NCBI RefSeq assembly: GCF_040183065.1
Contig: NC_091120.1
Coordinates: 23,286,708-23,350,707, forward strand
Length of the DNA: 64,000 bases
Direction: 5' to 3'
Origin: Periplaneta americana
Taxonomy: Eukaryota > Arthropoda > Insecta > Blattodea > Blattidae
The notes below the pieces were generated by a model. That model saw only the letters and a list, made by a program, of their open reading frames with translations, searched no databases and was not told the origin of the DNA. Of the stretch, positions 43,502 to 54,342 are shown one piece after another. Within the stretch, counting starts at the first letter, position 1. The number at the start of each line of letters is the position of its first letter. A program made the position numbers and the translations under genes.

Positions 43502-44347
43502 CAGTGGCGTAGCATGAAATTTTGAGCAGGGGAAGCTAACTCAAGTTGTCTTTCATGCAATATGAGAAAACGTATTGCAAAAATATAGTCTTAAAATAAA
43601 TAGTAGTCAATGTCAAGTCAGCAGTCGAAGATTGGTTGGAACATCGTAAGTAACACCAATAAAGCATGACCTAAAATGATACATAATAAAATATGATTTC
43701 ACGGTTTACACATATCTCTTAACAAATAGACACGTATACGTATAACATTAGCTCACTCCCTGTCATACTTAGAGAAATCACAATATTAGTATCATTACGT
43801 AAGTATGTGTCTGTCTTTTGGTTGTGTCCTTCATTGACAGCAAGGGAGTCGGTCATTTGTTTTTTAAATCACACTTTTGTTCGTAAGTCAGTTTTGATAA
43901 TATAATTGTCCTAAAAAAATTCAAGTAAATTAGTGTCAGGAACTGTTATTTCGCTCATTATTTATTATATCAGCCACAATGCACACTAACACTTCAACTG
44001 AACACAACTGACGAAAAGGGATAACTCGGAAACTACTTATTTTAAATGTTAAAGCTAGCTTCTTTGCGAGCCTTGCGACTAGGGTAGTTTAGTTAGAAAG
44101 GGATGGAAAATCTGCGGGGTGGATTACACAGAAGAAAACGGTCTGCTTGGAAGCTGGTGTGTGCAGGCTTCTTGTTTACTGCTGCATCACAAATCATCCT
44201 GAGCTGCCGCATCACAATATTTAACGCGTCAATATAATTTCTATTAAAATTAATAAATAATTTTCTCCATTAACTGCAGGTTTATTATGAAATTATTATT
44301 AACTGGGGAAGCTAAGCTTTTTAGCTTACATTGACGCTACGCCACTG
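43502..44347. mobile_element. hAT-like MITE in array unit 2
   Basis: It is 846 bp with inverted ends CAGTGGCGTAGC and an exact 8-bp target duplication, GTACCTGA (43494-43501 and 44348-44355). Both features are typical of hAT elements. There is no transposase. Units 1 and 4 show the unoccupied site with a single GTACCTGA. Confidence 0.92.
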
Positions 44348-45076
44348 GTACCTGATACGACCTTTATAATTTTTTATGACATTTTTATTCATCTTCGCCT
44401 GCAAACTATCCATTAAAGGAATTTTAAACGGATAGCGCGTATTTATATTCTAAGTTTGTAGAATTATGCCCCTCTGTACCAGCGTGCTTAAAGTTTCAGC
44501 TCGGAACTTCTTCGGATGGAAGTTGGAGGAATTATTTGTGTTTTGGGTTGGTATGATGAATTACTTTCTGCGGTTCTTTCTCGTCTTCAGTCAGAAAGAT
44601 TTTAATTCTCTTCATTGGTGTTCAAGATTACTGTGAAATGGACTTATACAGGGTGTAAACATTATCAACTGCCAAAATTATACAGACAGTACAGTCTTAA
44701 AAAAAAGTTTTGTCGCACGGATACTTTATGTCCCAGAAACTCCTTGCAATGCGCTTGATCAAAGGACGAGCGACCTGGTTCACAAGAGAACGACTAGTTG
44801 AAGTAATAAAAGAGACAACAAAGCAGGCTGGTGGTGTGGACCCCCGAATGCCTGCCGTGATGTGGATGATAAGGTGCTTTGCTTTTCTACCTCCACGTCC
44901 GGCGCCATGCGTCTGTCTTATGGTCGGTACTCATGCAACCAATTACGTCACGATCTGTAATTCTTTAACTTTCTGCCTTCAACAAAAAGTCCATTTTATT
45001 CTCTTCCTTTGTTCTTCTTCTACATCGCCGAGAAAATATTTTGCTTCGTGGTTTTAATATCTCTGATGGTACCTGA

Positions 45077-45922
45077 CAGTGGCGTAGCATGAAATTTTGA
45101 GCAGGGGAAGCTAACTCAAGTTGTCTTTCATGCAATATGAGAAAACGTATTGCAAAAATATAGTCTTAAAATAAATAGTAGTCAATGTCAAGTCAGCAGT
45201 CGAAGATTGGTTGGAACATCGTAAGTAACACCAATAAATCATGACCTAAAATGATACATAATAAAATATGATTTCACGGTTTACACATATCTCTTAACAA
45301 ATAGACACGTATACGTATAACATTAGCTCACTCCCTGTCATACTTAGAGAAATCACAATATTAGTATCATTACGTAAGTATGTGTCTGTCTTTTGGTTGT
45401 GTCCTTCATTGACAGCAAGGGAGTCGGTCATTTGTTTTTTAAATCACACTTTTGTTCGTAAGTCAGTTTTGATAATATAATTGTCCTAAAAAAATTCAAC
45501 TAAATTAGTGTCAGGAACTGTTATTTCGCTCATTATTTATTATATCAGCCACAATGCACACTAACACTTCAACTGAACACAACTGACGAAAAGGGATAAC
45601 TCGGAAACTACTTATTTTAAATGTTAAAGCTAGCTTCTTTGCGAGCCTTGCGACTAGGGTAGTTTAGTTAGAAAGGGATGGAAAATCTGCGGGGTGGATT
45701 ACACAGAAGAAAACGGTCTGCTTGGAAGCTGGTGTGTGCAGGCTTCTTGTTTACTGCTGCATCACAAATCATCCTGAGCTGCCGCATCACAATATTTAAC
45801 GCGTCAATATAATTTCTATTAAAATTAATAAATAATTTTCTCCATTAACTGCAGGTTTATTATGAAATTATTATTAACTGGGGAAGCTAAGCTTTTTAGC
45901 TTACATTGACGCTACGCCACTG
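45077..45922. mobile_element. hAT-like MITE in array unit 3
   Basis: It is the same length, ends and GTACCTGA duplication (45069-45076 and 45923-45930) as the copy in unit 2, differing by only a few bases. The identical position shows it was copied with its unit rather than inserted anew. Confidence 0.92.
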
Positions 45923-46876
45923 GTACCTGATACGACCTTTATAATTTTTTATGACATTTTTATTCATCTTCGCCTGCAAACTATCCATTAAAGGAATTTT
46001 AAACGGATAGCGCGTATTTATATTCTAAGTTTGTAGAATTATGCCCCTCTGTACCAGCGTGCTTAAAGTTTCAGCTCGGAACTTCTTCGGATGGAAGTTG
46101 GAGGAATTATTTGTGTTTTGGGTTGGTATGATGAATTACTTTCTGCGGTTCTTTCTCGTCTTTAGTCAGAAAGATTTTAATTTTCTTCATTGGTGTTACA
46201 AGATTACTGTGAAATGGACTTATACAGGGTGTAAACATTATCAACTGCCAACATTATACAGACAATACAGTCTTTAAAAAAAAGCTTTGTCTCACGGATA
46301 CTTTGTAAGTCTCAGAAAGGAGGCAGTGCGCATGATCAAAGGACGAGCGACCTGGTTCACAAGAGAACGACTAGTTGAAGTAATAAAAGAGACAACAAAG
46401 CAGGCTGGTGGTGTGGACCCCCGAATGCCGTGGTGTGGATGATAAGGTGCTTTGCTTTTCTACCTCCACGTCCGGCGCCATGCGTCTGTCTTATGGTCGG
46501 TACTCATGCAAGCAATTACGTCACGATCTGTAATTCTTTAACTTTCTGCCTTCAACAAAAAGTCCATTTTATTCTCTTCCTTTGTTCTTCTTCTACATCG
46601 CCGAGAAAATATTTTGCTTCGTTGTTTAATATCTCTGATGGTACCTGATACGACCTTTATCATTTTTTATGACATTTTTATTCATCTTCGCCTGCAAACT
46701 ATCCATTAAAGGAGTTTTAAACGGATAGCGCGTATTTATGTCCTATATATTCTAAGTTTGTAGAATTATGCCCCTCTGTACCGTGCGTGCTCGAAGTTTT
46801 AGCTCGGAAATGCTTCGGATGGAAGTTGGAGGAATTATTTGTGTTTTGGGTTGGTATGATGAATTACTTTCTGCGG

Positions 46877-47664
46877 AAAACACGGAAATTTTACTTGAAG
46901 CAAGTAGAGCGATCGGTTTGGAAGTAAATCCCGAAAAGACAAAGTATATGATTATGTCTCGTGACCAGAATATTGTACGAAATGGAAATATAAAAATTGG
47001 AGATTTATCCTTCGAAGAGGTGGAAAAATTCAAATATCTTGGAGCAACAGTAACAAATATAAATGACACTCGGGAGGAAATTAAACGCAGAATAAATATG
47101 GGAAATGCGTGTTATTATTCGGTTGAGAAGCTCTTATCATCCAGTCTGCTGTCCAAAAATCTGAAAGTTAAAACTTATAAAACAGTTATATTACCGGTTC
47201 TTCTGTATGGTTGTGAAACTTGGACTCTCACTCTGAGAGAGGAACATAGGTTCAGGGTGTTTAAGAATAAGGTGCTAAGGAAAATATTTGGGGCTAAGCG
47301 GGATGAAGTTACAGGAGAATGGAGAAAGTTACACAACACAGAACTGCACGCATTGTATTCTTCACCTGACATAATTAGGAACATTAAATCCAGACGTTTG
47401 AGATGGGCAGGGCATGTAGCACGTATGGGCGAATCCAGAAATGCATATAGAGTGTTAGTTGGGAGACCGGAGGGAAAAAGACCTTTAGGGAGGCCGAGAC
47501 GTAGATGGGAGGATAATATAAAAATGGATTTGAGGGAGGTGGGGTATGATGATAGAGACTGGATTAATCTTGCACAGGATAGGGACCGCTGGCGGGCTTA
47601 TGTGAGGGCGGCAATGAACCTTCGGGTTCCTTAAAAGCCATTTGTAAGTAAGTAAATAAGTAAG
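46877..47664 (+). mobile_element. LINE family L1 fragment inserted in array unit 4
   Basis: It is a 5'-truncated L1, starting in the [20 protein letters not shown] region and running through [20 protein letters not shown] and the natural stop after NLRVP to an (AAGT)n tail. Its frame is open throughout (about 250 codons). Comparison with the intact units (CTGCGGTTCTTTCTC) shows the break is clean, with no more than one duplicated base. A longer apparent ORF starting at 46768 is an accidental fusion with array sequence. Confidence 0.9.
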
Positions 47665-47792
47665 GTTCTTTCTCGTCTTCAGTCAGAAAGATTTTAATTC
47701 TCTTCATTTTTGTTACAAGATTACTGTGAAATGGACTTATACAGGGTGTAAATGTTATCAACTGCCAAAATTATACAGACAGTACAGTCTTA

Positions 47793-48735
47793 GTGTACGG
47801 CCACACGAGCTACATTTATCACAGATTTTCTGCTACAAATGTAGCTGCCGTAATTGTTGCAAAATGGGTGGCCAAACGGGCGCGACAATTACTGCTCGGT
47901 GTCTGCGTTAAATATCGCTGCGTGTGACCACATGACATGCCACACGTAGCGACATTTGTAGCTAGTGCAGCACTCAGAACTGGTCCTTCACCTCCTCTCT
48001 CCTTAACCCTACTTCCATTTTTATGACATATCTTAGGACTGTGCATTATTACTGTCACACACGATGGTAATGCGCATGAGAAGAAAATTTATAGCAGTGC
48101 CGTAAAGGACATTTTTATTCCTGTGTCGATTTTTTCAACAGGCAATATTGTTCGTCAGTAACAATCGAAAGTACGGTGTGGGTGAAGGGTTTGCTGAAAG
48201 GCTGTATGAAGACCTAATTTCTCGTGGTTCTGTAAAAGGGTCATTAGGGTTTACAACAGATTAGACATGCTCTTCCCTAGTCAATACATGAATTTCCAAA
48301 GCGTCTAAGGAGTTTTAAACATCACTCTTATTCCTGTCCTAAAACACAACTCAAAGAGGAAATGTGTTTGTAACATATTTGAGAGATCTGTCTTGTAAAA
48401 GAATTGTGTTTTTTTTTTTAACCAAATGAAGTTGCTGTGAAGGGTTTGCTGGAACGCTATTGTATAGATTTTATTATTGAAGGATACCTTTGGTGGCATG
48501 ATCAGAGGACAAGCGACCTGGTTCACAAGAGAACGACTAGTTGAGTTAATAAAATTAGTTTTATTTCGTTGTAATCATGCTCAGTCCTCCTTTCTGGGAC
48601 TTATAAAGCATCTTTCTGAAAAATATTTTTTTTTCTAAGACTGTAAATACCGGCCTACTGAACAAAATGTCTAGTAAAATTTAATTATTTTTTGTAATTG
48701 TATTTATAATCTGTAAAATATCATGTTTATAAGAT
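47793..48735. other. Unclassified DNA and detached array tail
   Basis: A segment starting GTGTACGGCCACACGAGC replaces array sequence at 47793. The array's missing end appears at about 48498-48550. The block between may be an insertion of about 700 bp, but I cannot find its ends. A short frame near 48160-48260 has no recognisable domain. Confidence 0.4.
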
Positions 48736-49441
48736 TGACGGTATGATCACATATCACCGTCCTTCGCAAGTCTCTCGTGGCTCCGACTTAAAGAACGTAG
48801 AACTTTACACTCTTTGTCTTTACTCTTTCGAATTCTGCACACTTCAACACCAAATTACCTTTCGTCTCGTTTCTCTTATCTATACTCTAACCACGACGTA
48901 AATACCAGATCACTTATCTGTGGCACGCTAAGTATACCTCTTCATAGAACATCTTGTTATTCATCATCTTTTACAATATCCACCTCGCGTCAATGGAATT
49001 CCTTGTCACAAAGTATTAGGGGCTGCAAGACAATAAACACCTTTAAGAACAGCTTAAAAGATAACCTTATTAGCATTTCACTCCAATCATACTGAATTAT
49101 ACTATCACTGACTACATTGTTACTTTTTTCTTTAGACATCATCCTGATTGTGCTGTATTTTAATTGTCTCGTAATAATCTCTTTCTATTATCTAATACTA
49201 TTTGAAATATATTAACATTCTATGTATTTTAGTTTAATTCTGCTACACAGTTTATTTCAGTGTTTAATTAATAGTTCATAGTATTTTGTTGTTTAATTTG
49301 TAAATAACTTTTGTATACATGTAACTCTCATCTAAATCAAATTGTTGGATTCTTTGTAAGTTCATGCATATGTATATACACTTTTTGCTGGTTGAGTGGA
49401 AGAGAAGGCCTTACGGCCTTAACTCTGCCAGCTAAAATAAA

Positions 49442-49500
<59 letters not shown>
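48736..49500 (+). mobile_element. LINE family L2 3' fragment
   Basis: The coding end reads YDHISPSFASLSWLRLKERR, then LHTSTPNYLSSRF and WNSLSQSIRGCKTINTFKNS. This is the C-terminal domain found after the reverse transcriptase in CR1/Jockey-like LINEs. It stops after LQSY. The 3' UTR ends with the hairpin AAGGCCTTACGGCCTT (49405-49420) and a (TTA)n tail (49444-49500). It is 5'-truncated; the same family is at 59320-60264. Confidence 0.87.
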
Positions 49501-49552
49501 GTTGATAGCAGTCTAATATTTGTTTACATTTCAACTGAACGTGAATGCCTTT

Positions 49553-49800
49553 GGTGACTGAGTTGTCAGATCTTCGGCCTGTCTCGCAAGCGGTCCGGGT
49601 TCGAATCCCGGTGAGGCTTGGGATTTTTCATTAAAAATTCGTATTAAAAGTCCGTAGTGATACTTGTGGCGGACAACGTCGCAATTGGGGTTTTTTCTCG
49701 GCATTCTCTCATTTTCCCATATCATGCATTTACATAATTCCGTCAACAATAATCCGTAGCGCTACAGCCCACGAAGGGCCAAGACCGACCAGCCGGCTGC
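49553..49800 (+). mobile_element. tRNA-derived SINE, family S2
   Basis: A tRNA-like head with B box GGTTCGAATCC (49598-49608) and CCGG T stem is followed by about 180 bp of body that includes GGCGGACAACGTCGCAATTG. It inserted just after the (TTA)n tail of a LINE. There is no second copy in the window. Confidence 0.6.
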
Positions 49801-50637
49801 TACCGACGATAAAAATACAAGATGTAAAACGAATGAGATGTAATATAAACAATTGAATACTCTTTCAAAGTCAAGTATCAAAAGATAGGGATACCATTTG
49901 AAATGTCAATAGGCAAGTGTGGGAAGTGAGAGAATGGAACCTACAATGGAATTAGTACTGGTTTTGAACTTTCCTCTCAATATCTAAGTCGACGTGTTTT
50001 TTTGTTTAAGTTAAATACAATTGAAATAAATAGTTATAATAATGTATGGCAATAATGATCAGTTACTGTCACAAAACAAAATTACTAAGGAGAACATAGC
50101 AGCGAGAGGTGACGGTAAATAAGTTCTAATCACTAGATTGTGCACCAATATGCCTGGGTTAAATACCAAATCTCTCCGCAGTGCATTTGAGGAGAAGGCA
50201 TATGTCACTGTTGATAGTGATTCGTCCGTTGGATGGGGACGTTAAGCCTGGCGGCCCTCTTGGTGCCATTCGACAGGAGCAGACTATATTCCGGCACCGG
50301 GTTTCTCCTTCTCCCCTCACCATCTTCTTCATGCTCAACCATTCCCTACACTAGTAGCCTATATGACATAACTAGGGACCGGATTTGTAGGTTTTTACCT
50401 ATTTTTTTCTTTGCTTCTGAACTCCTAATTTCTTCAATACCTTTCCCAATCATGATCGTAGGATTCGTATATGTGAATTCTGTTGAACCTAAAAAACATA
50501 AATCATTGTTGATAAGCGTTATCCTGTATTTACTGCTTTATATATTGATTTTTTTTATGTCGAGAGAAATATCAATACGTCTGGCCAGAGTTCATAGCTA
50601 TGTTAGCTAATTCGCTTCCTGCCAGATAATACATTCT
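49801..50637. other. Intergenic DNA with a retroelement-like segment
   Basis: The part 50217-50330 (GATTCGTCCGTTGGATGGGG and a GGCACCGGGTTTC run) resembles, from memory, a retroelement untranslated region found in other arthropods. I cannot verify this here. The rest is unrecognised. Confidence 0.35.
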
Positions 50638-50844
50638 TTACAGATTATTAACTTTCTTCTGGAGGCTTTTATAACGCGTTACAATATTACTCAAATATTT
50701 CCTAAGATGATCATAGATCATAGACCAATAGAGAAAGTGCTGCAGGGTAGTTGTACTCTGGGTCACAACAATTAGAATCAGAAGAGCAGAGAATTGAAGG
50801 AACACTCTACCAAAAATGAAGGAAACGCTGGACCCCACCACCAT
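50638..50844 (-). CDS. Small ORF with signal-peptide-like N-terminus (uncertain)
   Basis: A 68-codon frame begins at a true ATG. Its first 30 residues (GRVFLQFSALLILIVVTQST region) have the apolar core of a signal peptide, followed by a basic, unremarkable tail. A GT after codon 29 plus one base (50756) would leave it in phase 1, the phase needed to join exon 2 of the EGF-like gene, but GTACAA is a weak donor. It could be an alternative first exon, a separate micropeptide gene or chance. No homologue is recognised. Confidence 0.2.
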   Translation of the reverse strand: MVVGSSVSFIFGRVFLQFSALLILIVVTQSTTTLQHFLYWSMIYDHLRKYLSNIVTRYKSLQKKVNNL

Positions 50845-50879
50845 GAATTCTGGAGAATATAGATCTCAGGTCTAAACTA

Positions 50880-51373
50880 AGACGAAGTTGTTTTAAATTA
50901 AAAACAAGAATATAACTAATTCAAGTGCAAGGCCCGTCACAGATAAATAAAAGAAATAGTGGCCCAAAGGCGTGTGGGTAGCTTCATAATACAAGGAGAA
51001 TAACACGAATCACATTACACCTAAGTCTCATAGCTTGGTTTTCTTACTCACTCACTGAAACACGCATTGAAATATGCATAAATGTTGAGCATTTGGCTTT
51101 TATGTCGACTCAGATTGCTACTGGAGGTGCTTAGAGGGGCCAGGGAACGACTGAGTGTCACGACAAGGTCCGACACACTGTAAGTTTACAATGATGGCAA
51201 TACATGAACATGGCACTGCATGGCGAAGCCAGTGTCGCAGAGGATCCGCACCGCTGAACACCAGCCACGTTTAAATTTAGCTTTATACGCTACAAATACG
51301 AGAAAATGTTTTGATGGCGCAAAAGATCGATTTACAGTGTTTTACGGACATAGACGTTTTTGTCATTACTAAT
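50880..51373. other. Intergenic DNA, nothing recognised
   Basis: No gene, RNA or known repeat family is seen. Confidence 0.45.
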
Positions 51374-52137
51374 ATGATATGATATGATATGATACGATAT
51401 GATATGATATATGATATGATATATATGATATGATATGACATGATATATGATATGATACGATATGATATATGATATGATATATATGATATGATATATATGA
51501 TATGATATGATATATGATATGATATTATATTATATATATGATATGATATGATATATATGATATGATATTATATGATATGATATATATGATATGATATGAC
51601 ATTATATATGATATGATATGATGTGATATATATGATATGACATGATATATGATATGATATATGATATGATATGATATGATATGATACGATATGATATATG
51701 ATATGATATGATACGATATGATATATGATATGATATATATGATATGATATGATACGATATGATATATGATATGATATATATGATATGATATATGATATGA
51801 TATGACATGATATATGATATGATATGATATGATATGATACGATATGATATATGATATGATATATATGATTGATATGATATATATGATATGATATGATACG
51901 ATATGATATATGATATGATATATATGATATGATATGATATGATATGATATATGATATGATATATGATATGATATTATATGATATGATATATATGATATGA
52001 TGTGACATTATATATGATATGATATGATGTATATGATATGATATGATATGATACGATATGATATATGATATGATATGATATATGATATATATGATATGAT
52101 ATGATATGATATGATATGATACGATATGATATGATAT
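51374..52137. repeat. GATAT-type satellite, 0.76 kb
   Basis: The stretch is built almost only of GATAT and ATGATAT units with occasional GACAT and GATAC variants. The long HIISYHI-rich minus frame is translation of the repeat. Confidence 0.97.
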
Positions 52138-52189
52138 TTACTTAACTGTGTTTATTATTTTTTAAGTTAATATTTGTATACCGGTATGT

Positions 52190-52268
52190 ATTTTTATGTA
52201 TGTGATTTGATCCTGGTTGAGTGGAAGAGAAGGCCTGATGGCCTTCACTCTGCCAGGGAAAATAGAAC

Positions 52269-52312
<44 letters not shown>
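52190..52312 (+). mobile_element. LINE 3' end with AAGGCC hairpin, copy d
   Basis: The hairpin AAGGCCTGATGGCCTT (52230-52245), the CACTCTGCCAG motif and a (TTA)n tail mark the 3' end of an L2-related element. No coding part is attached. Confidence 0.65.
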
Positions 52313-52625
52313 GTTATTGTCAATAGTGTCAGTATCCGTTTTGATGTGCCTTCACAGTCCAGTATTTAGGTCACATCATAACTATTTACATTTTCTGTAC
52401 ATTTTATTGCTATTCCGAAGGTATTTTAAACTAATATTTCCCTAATACTTATCTTGAATTCCTTTGCTTACTCGCTATTTATGCACTAATCTTGATATTC
52501 GCCCTTTCTAAATGCCATCTACAATACTGTATACCTCTTTCTATCCTTATTTAATCATTAATTCTATCCTACTTTTTATTTTGCGCTGTTTTCACTGTAA
52601 CCATCCTTTTTTCTTAATATCTCTA
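52313..52625. other. AT-rich spacer
   Basis: Nothing is recognised between two oppositely oriented LINE tails. Confidence 0.4.
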
Positions 52626-52627
52626 AT

Positions 52628-52663
<36 letters not shown>

Positions 52664-52675
52664 GTAATAGTAGTA

Positions 52676-52730
<55 letters not shown>

Positions 52731-52810
52731 TGGTTTATTTAACCTGACAGAGTTAAGGCCATACGACCTTCTCTAACACTCAACTAGGAGTAAAACTGCG
52801 ATACAAAAAA
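52628..52810 (-). mobile_element. LINE 3' end with AAGGCC-type hairpin, copy e
   Basis: On the minus strand, a diverged hairpin (plus 52755-52770) is followed by CTCTGTCAGG and an (ATT)n tail (52628-52728). It is related to the L2 tails and older. Confidence 0.55.
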
Positions 52811-52866
52811 CACTACAAGTTTATAAAATACTGCACACACACCAATAGATACGTGTGTCTATCTCC

Positions 52867-53895
52867 AGTAATCTCACTAGAGGTTTTGATTTATCTAGAG
52901 AAAGTCAAAACTCGAATGGAATTTAATTGACTATTACTTACTTACTTACTTACTTACTTACTGGCTTTTAAGGAACCCGGAGGTTCATTGCCGCCCTCAC
53001 ATAAGCCCGCCATTGGTCCTATCCTGAGCAAGATTAATCCAGTCTCCATCATCATATCCCACCTCCTTCAAATCCATTTTAATATTATCTTCCCATCTAT
53101 GTCTCGGCCTCCCCAAAGGTCTTTTTCCCTCTGGCCTCCCAACTAACACTTTAAATGCATTTCTGGACTCGCCCAAACGTGTTACATGCCCTGTCCATCT
53201 CAAATTTTTTGATTAATTGACTATTACACGATTATAAAAGTATATAGGCCTAAGGATTAGAAAAAATAAAGTACCCTAATACAATAAAATATTAATTGAT
53301 TTACTAAAATTTGCACTAAACTGTCTTGAAAATGTATTAGTGTATATCTCATCATTACAAATATTTCGCTAGATGGCATTAGTGTGTTATGATCAGTTAT
53401 CTCTTGTTACCGGTTGTACCAACTATACAATCTTCATCGAACTCTATGGATGATTAGTAATCAATTAGGCTTTGTTGATTCAGTTTAATTTTTATTAAAA
53501 CAGTTGCATTCCACTTCAGTTATGAATATATATATTAATCTCTGATACTTGACTATACATAATCTCACACAGGAGAAGCTGTAACATAACCTAAATACTC
53601 GTAATAGAAACAAGATAAGTGATAGAAAAGTTTTAATTAAGGATGATGAAATGAACATGATACATTTTAAAAGGTACAGTTATTGAAAGTACAATGTTGG
53701 CAAACAAAGAAAGAAATGCTAGGGAGGTGATAAAAACAAACACATTCTAGGGAGGTCATAAAAAAGAAATGTTAGGAAGGTGATAAAATTGTAGGATAAG
53801 CAGTCATGATTTATTGAAATACGTCATTCCATACCGTTTTATTGGTCAAAAGTAGTATGACCTAGTAAAAGTGTAGTAGTCAGTAAAGTCTTCTC
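52867..53895. repeat. Dispersed repeat E, copy 2 (with LINE insertion)
   Basis: It matches copy 1 at both ends (AATCTCACTAGAGGTTTTG on the left; GGTCAAAAGTAGTATGACC on the right). It lacks the TA-flanked MITE of copy 1, and a LINE fragment interrupts it at 52938-53213. Confidence 0.78.
52938..53213 (-). mobile_element. LINE family L1 3' end with 14-bp TSD
   Basis: An L1 C-terminal fragment (RWTGHVTRLGESRNAFKVLV and [19 protein letters not shown]) with an (AAGT)n tail is flanked by TAATTGACTATTAC on both sides (52924-52937 and 53214-53227). A small deletion near the 3' part of the frame removes the usual ending. Confidence 0.88.
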
Positions 53896-54342
53896 TTTCT
53901 TCAAGTCCTAGATGTTGTAGGCAAGTTCTACTTTCTGCCAAGAGGTCTCTTGATGAATTATTGATGTACTCGCTTTCAGTCATCAGAAGTAATCGACATG
54001 TATTTGTATATTATAGATGTATTCCGAAATGGCATAGAAAAGACCCAGGCCTTGATCTTATTAGAAGGATAAAGCATCGCATTTGGTACATCGGTGTGGA
54101 TTCGAATAATTTTTCTTGTTGCATTTCTGATCAGTCTGTCGACATCACTGAGAAAATTTGCACATTATCTATGAAAGCTGTACTTATTTAAGTTCTTTGT
54201 TGTAGTTAGACTATTTGAATTACATTTTTTGTAGTTTACATTGAAGACGGAAGGAATTATATGTTTATTTGGTGTTGTTACATAACCTTATATAACCCAG
54301 TATGCGCAGCATGTTGTAACTGGAACTTGGAAAGTTTAGGTG
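53896..54342. other. Intergenic DNA, nothing recognised
   Basis: A 76-codon plus frame at 53961 has no recognisable domain. No repeat-family match is seen. Confidence 0.4.

Larger units (their letters stand above)
42521..47792. repeat. Four-unit tandem array (core unit about 718 bp)
   Basis: Units start at GACAACAAAGCAGGCTGG: 42521, 43239, 44814 and 46391. Units 2 and 3 are lengthened to about 1,575 bp by identical hAT-like insertions, and unit 4 by a LINE fragment. Unit 1 is plain. The last unit is cut at 47792. The unit's missing end (GCGACCTGGTTCACAAGAG) reappears at about 48498-48550 after a 0.7 kb unrelated segment. Open frames in the units are short and repeated only because the DNA is; I see no protein family in them. 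Confidence 0.93.

Noticed and set aside
42890-46277. Repeated ORFs beginning MPLCTSVLK in the tandem array
   Set aside because: They are repeated because the DNA is, change length between units through single-base indels, and match no family.
46768-47634. 288-codon open frame
   Set aside because: The first ~36 residues are array sequence, and the rest is a truncated LINE in the same frame by chance; the junction at 46877 is visible from the intact array units.
51568-52008. 146-codon minus frame
   Set aside because: It is translation of the GATAT satellite.
53961-54191. 76-codon plus frame as an exon
   Set aside because: There is no recognisable domain, no compositional difference from the flanks and no convincing splice sites.
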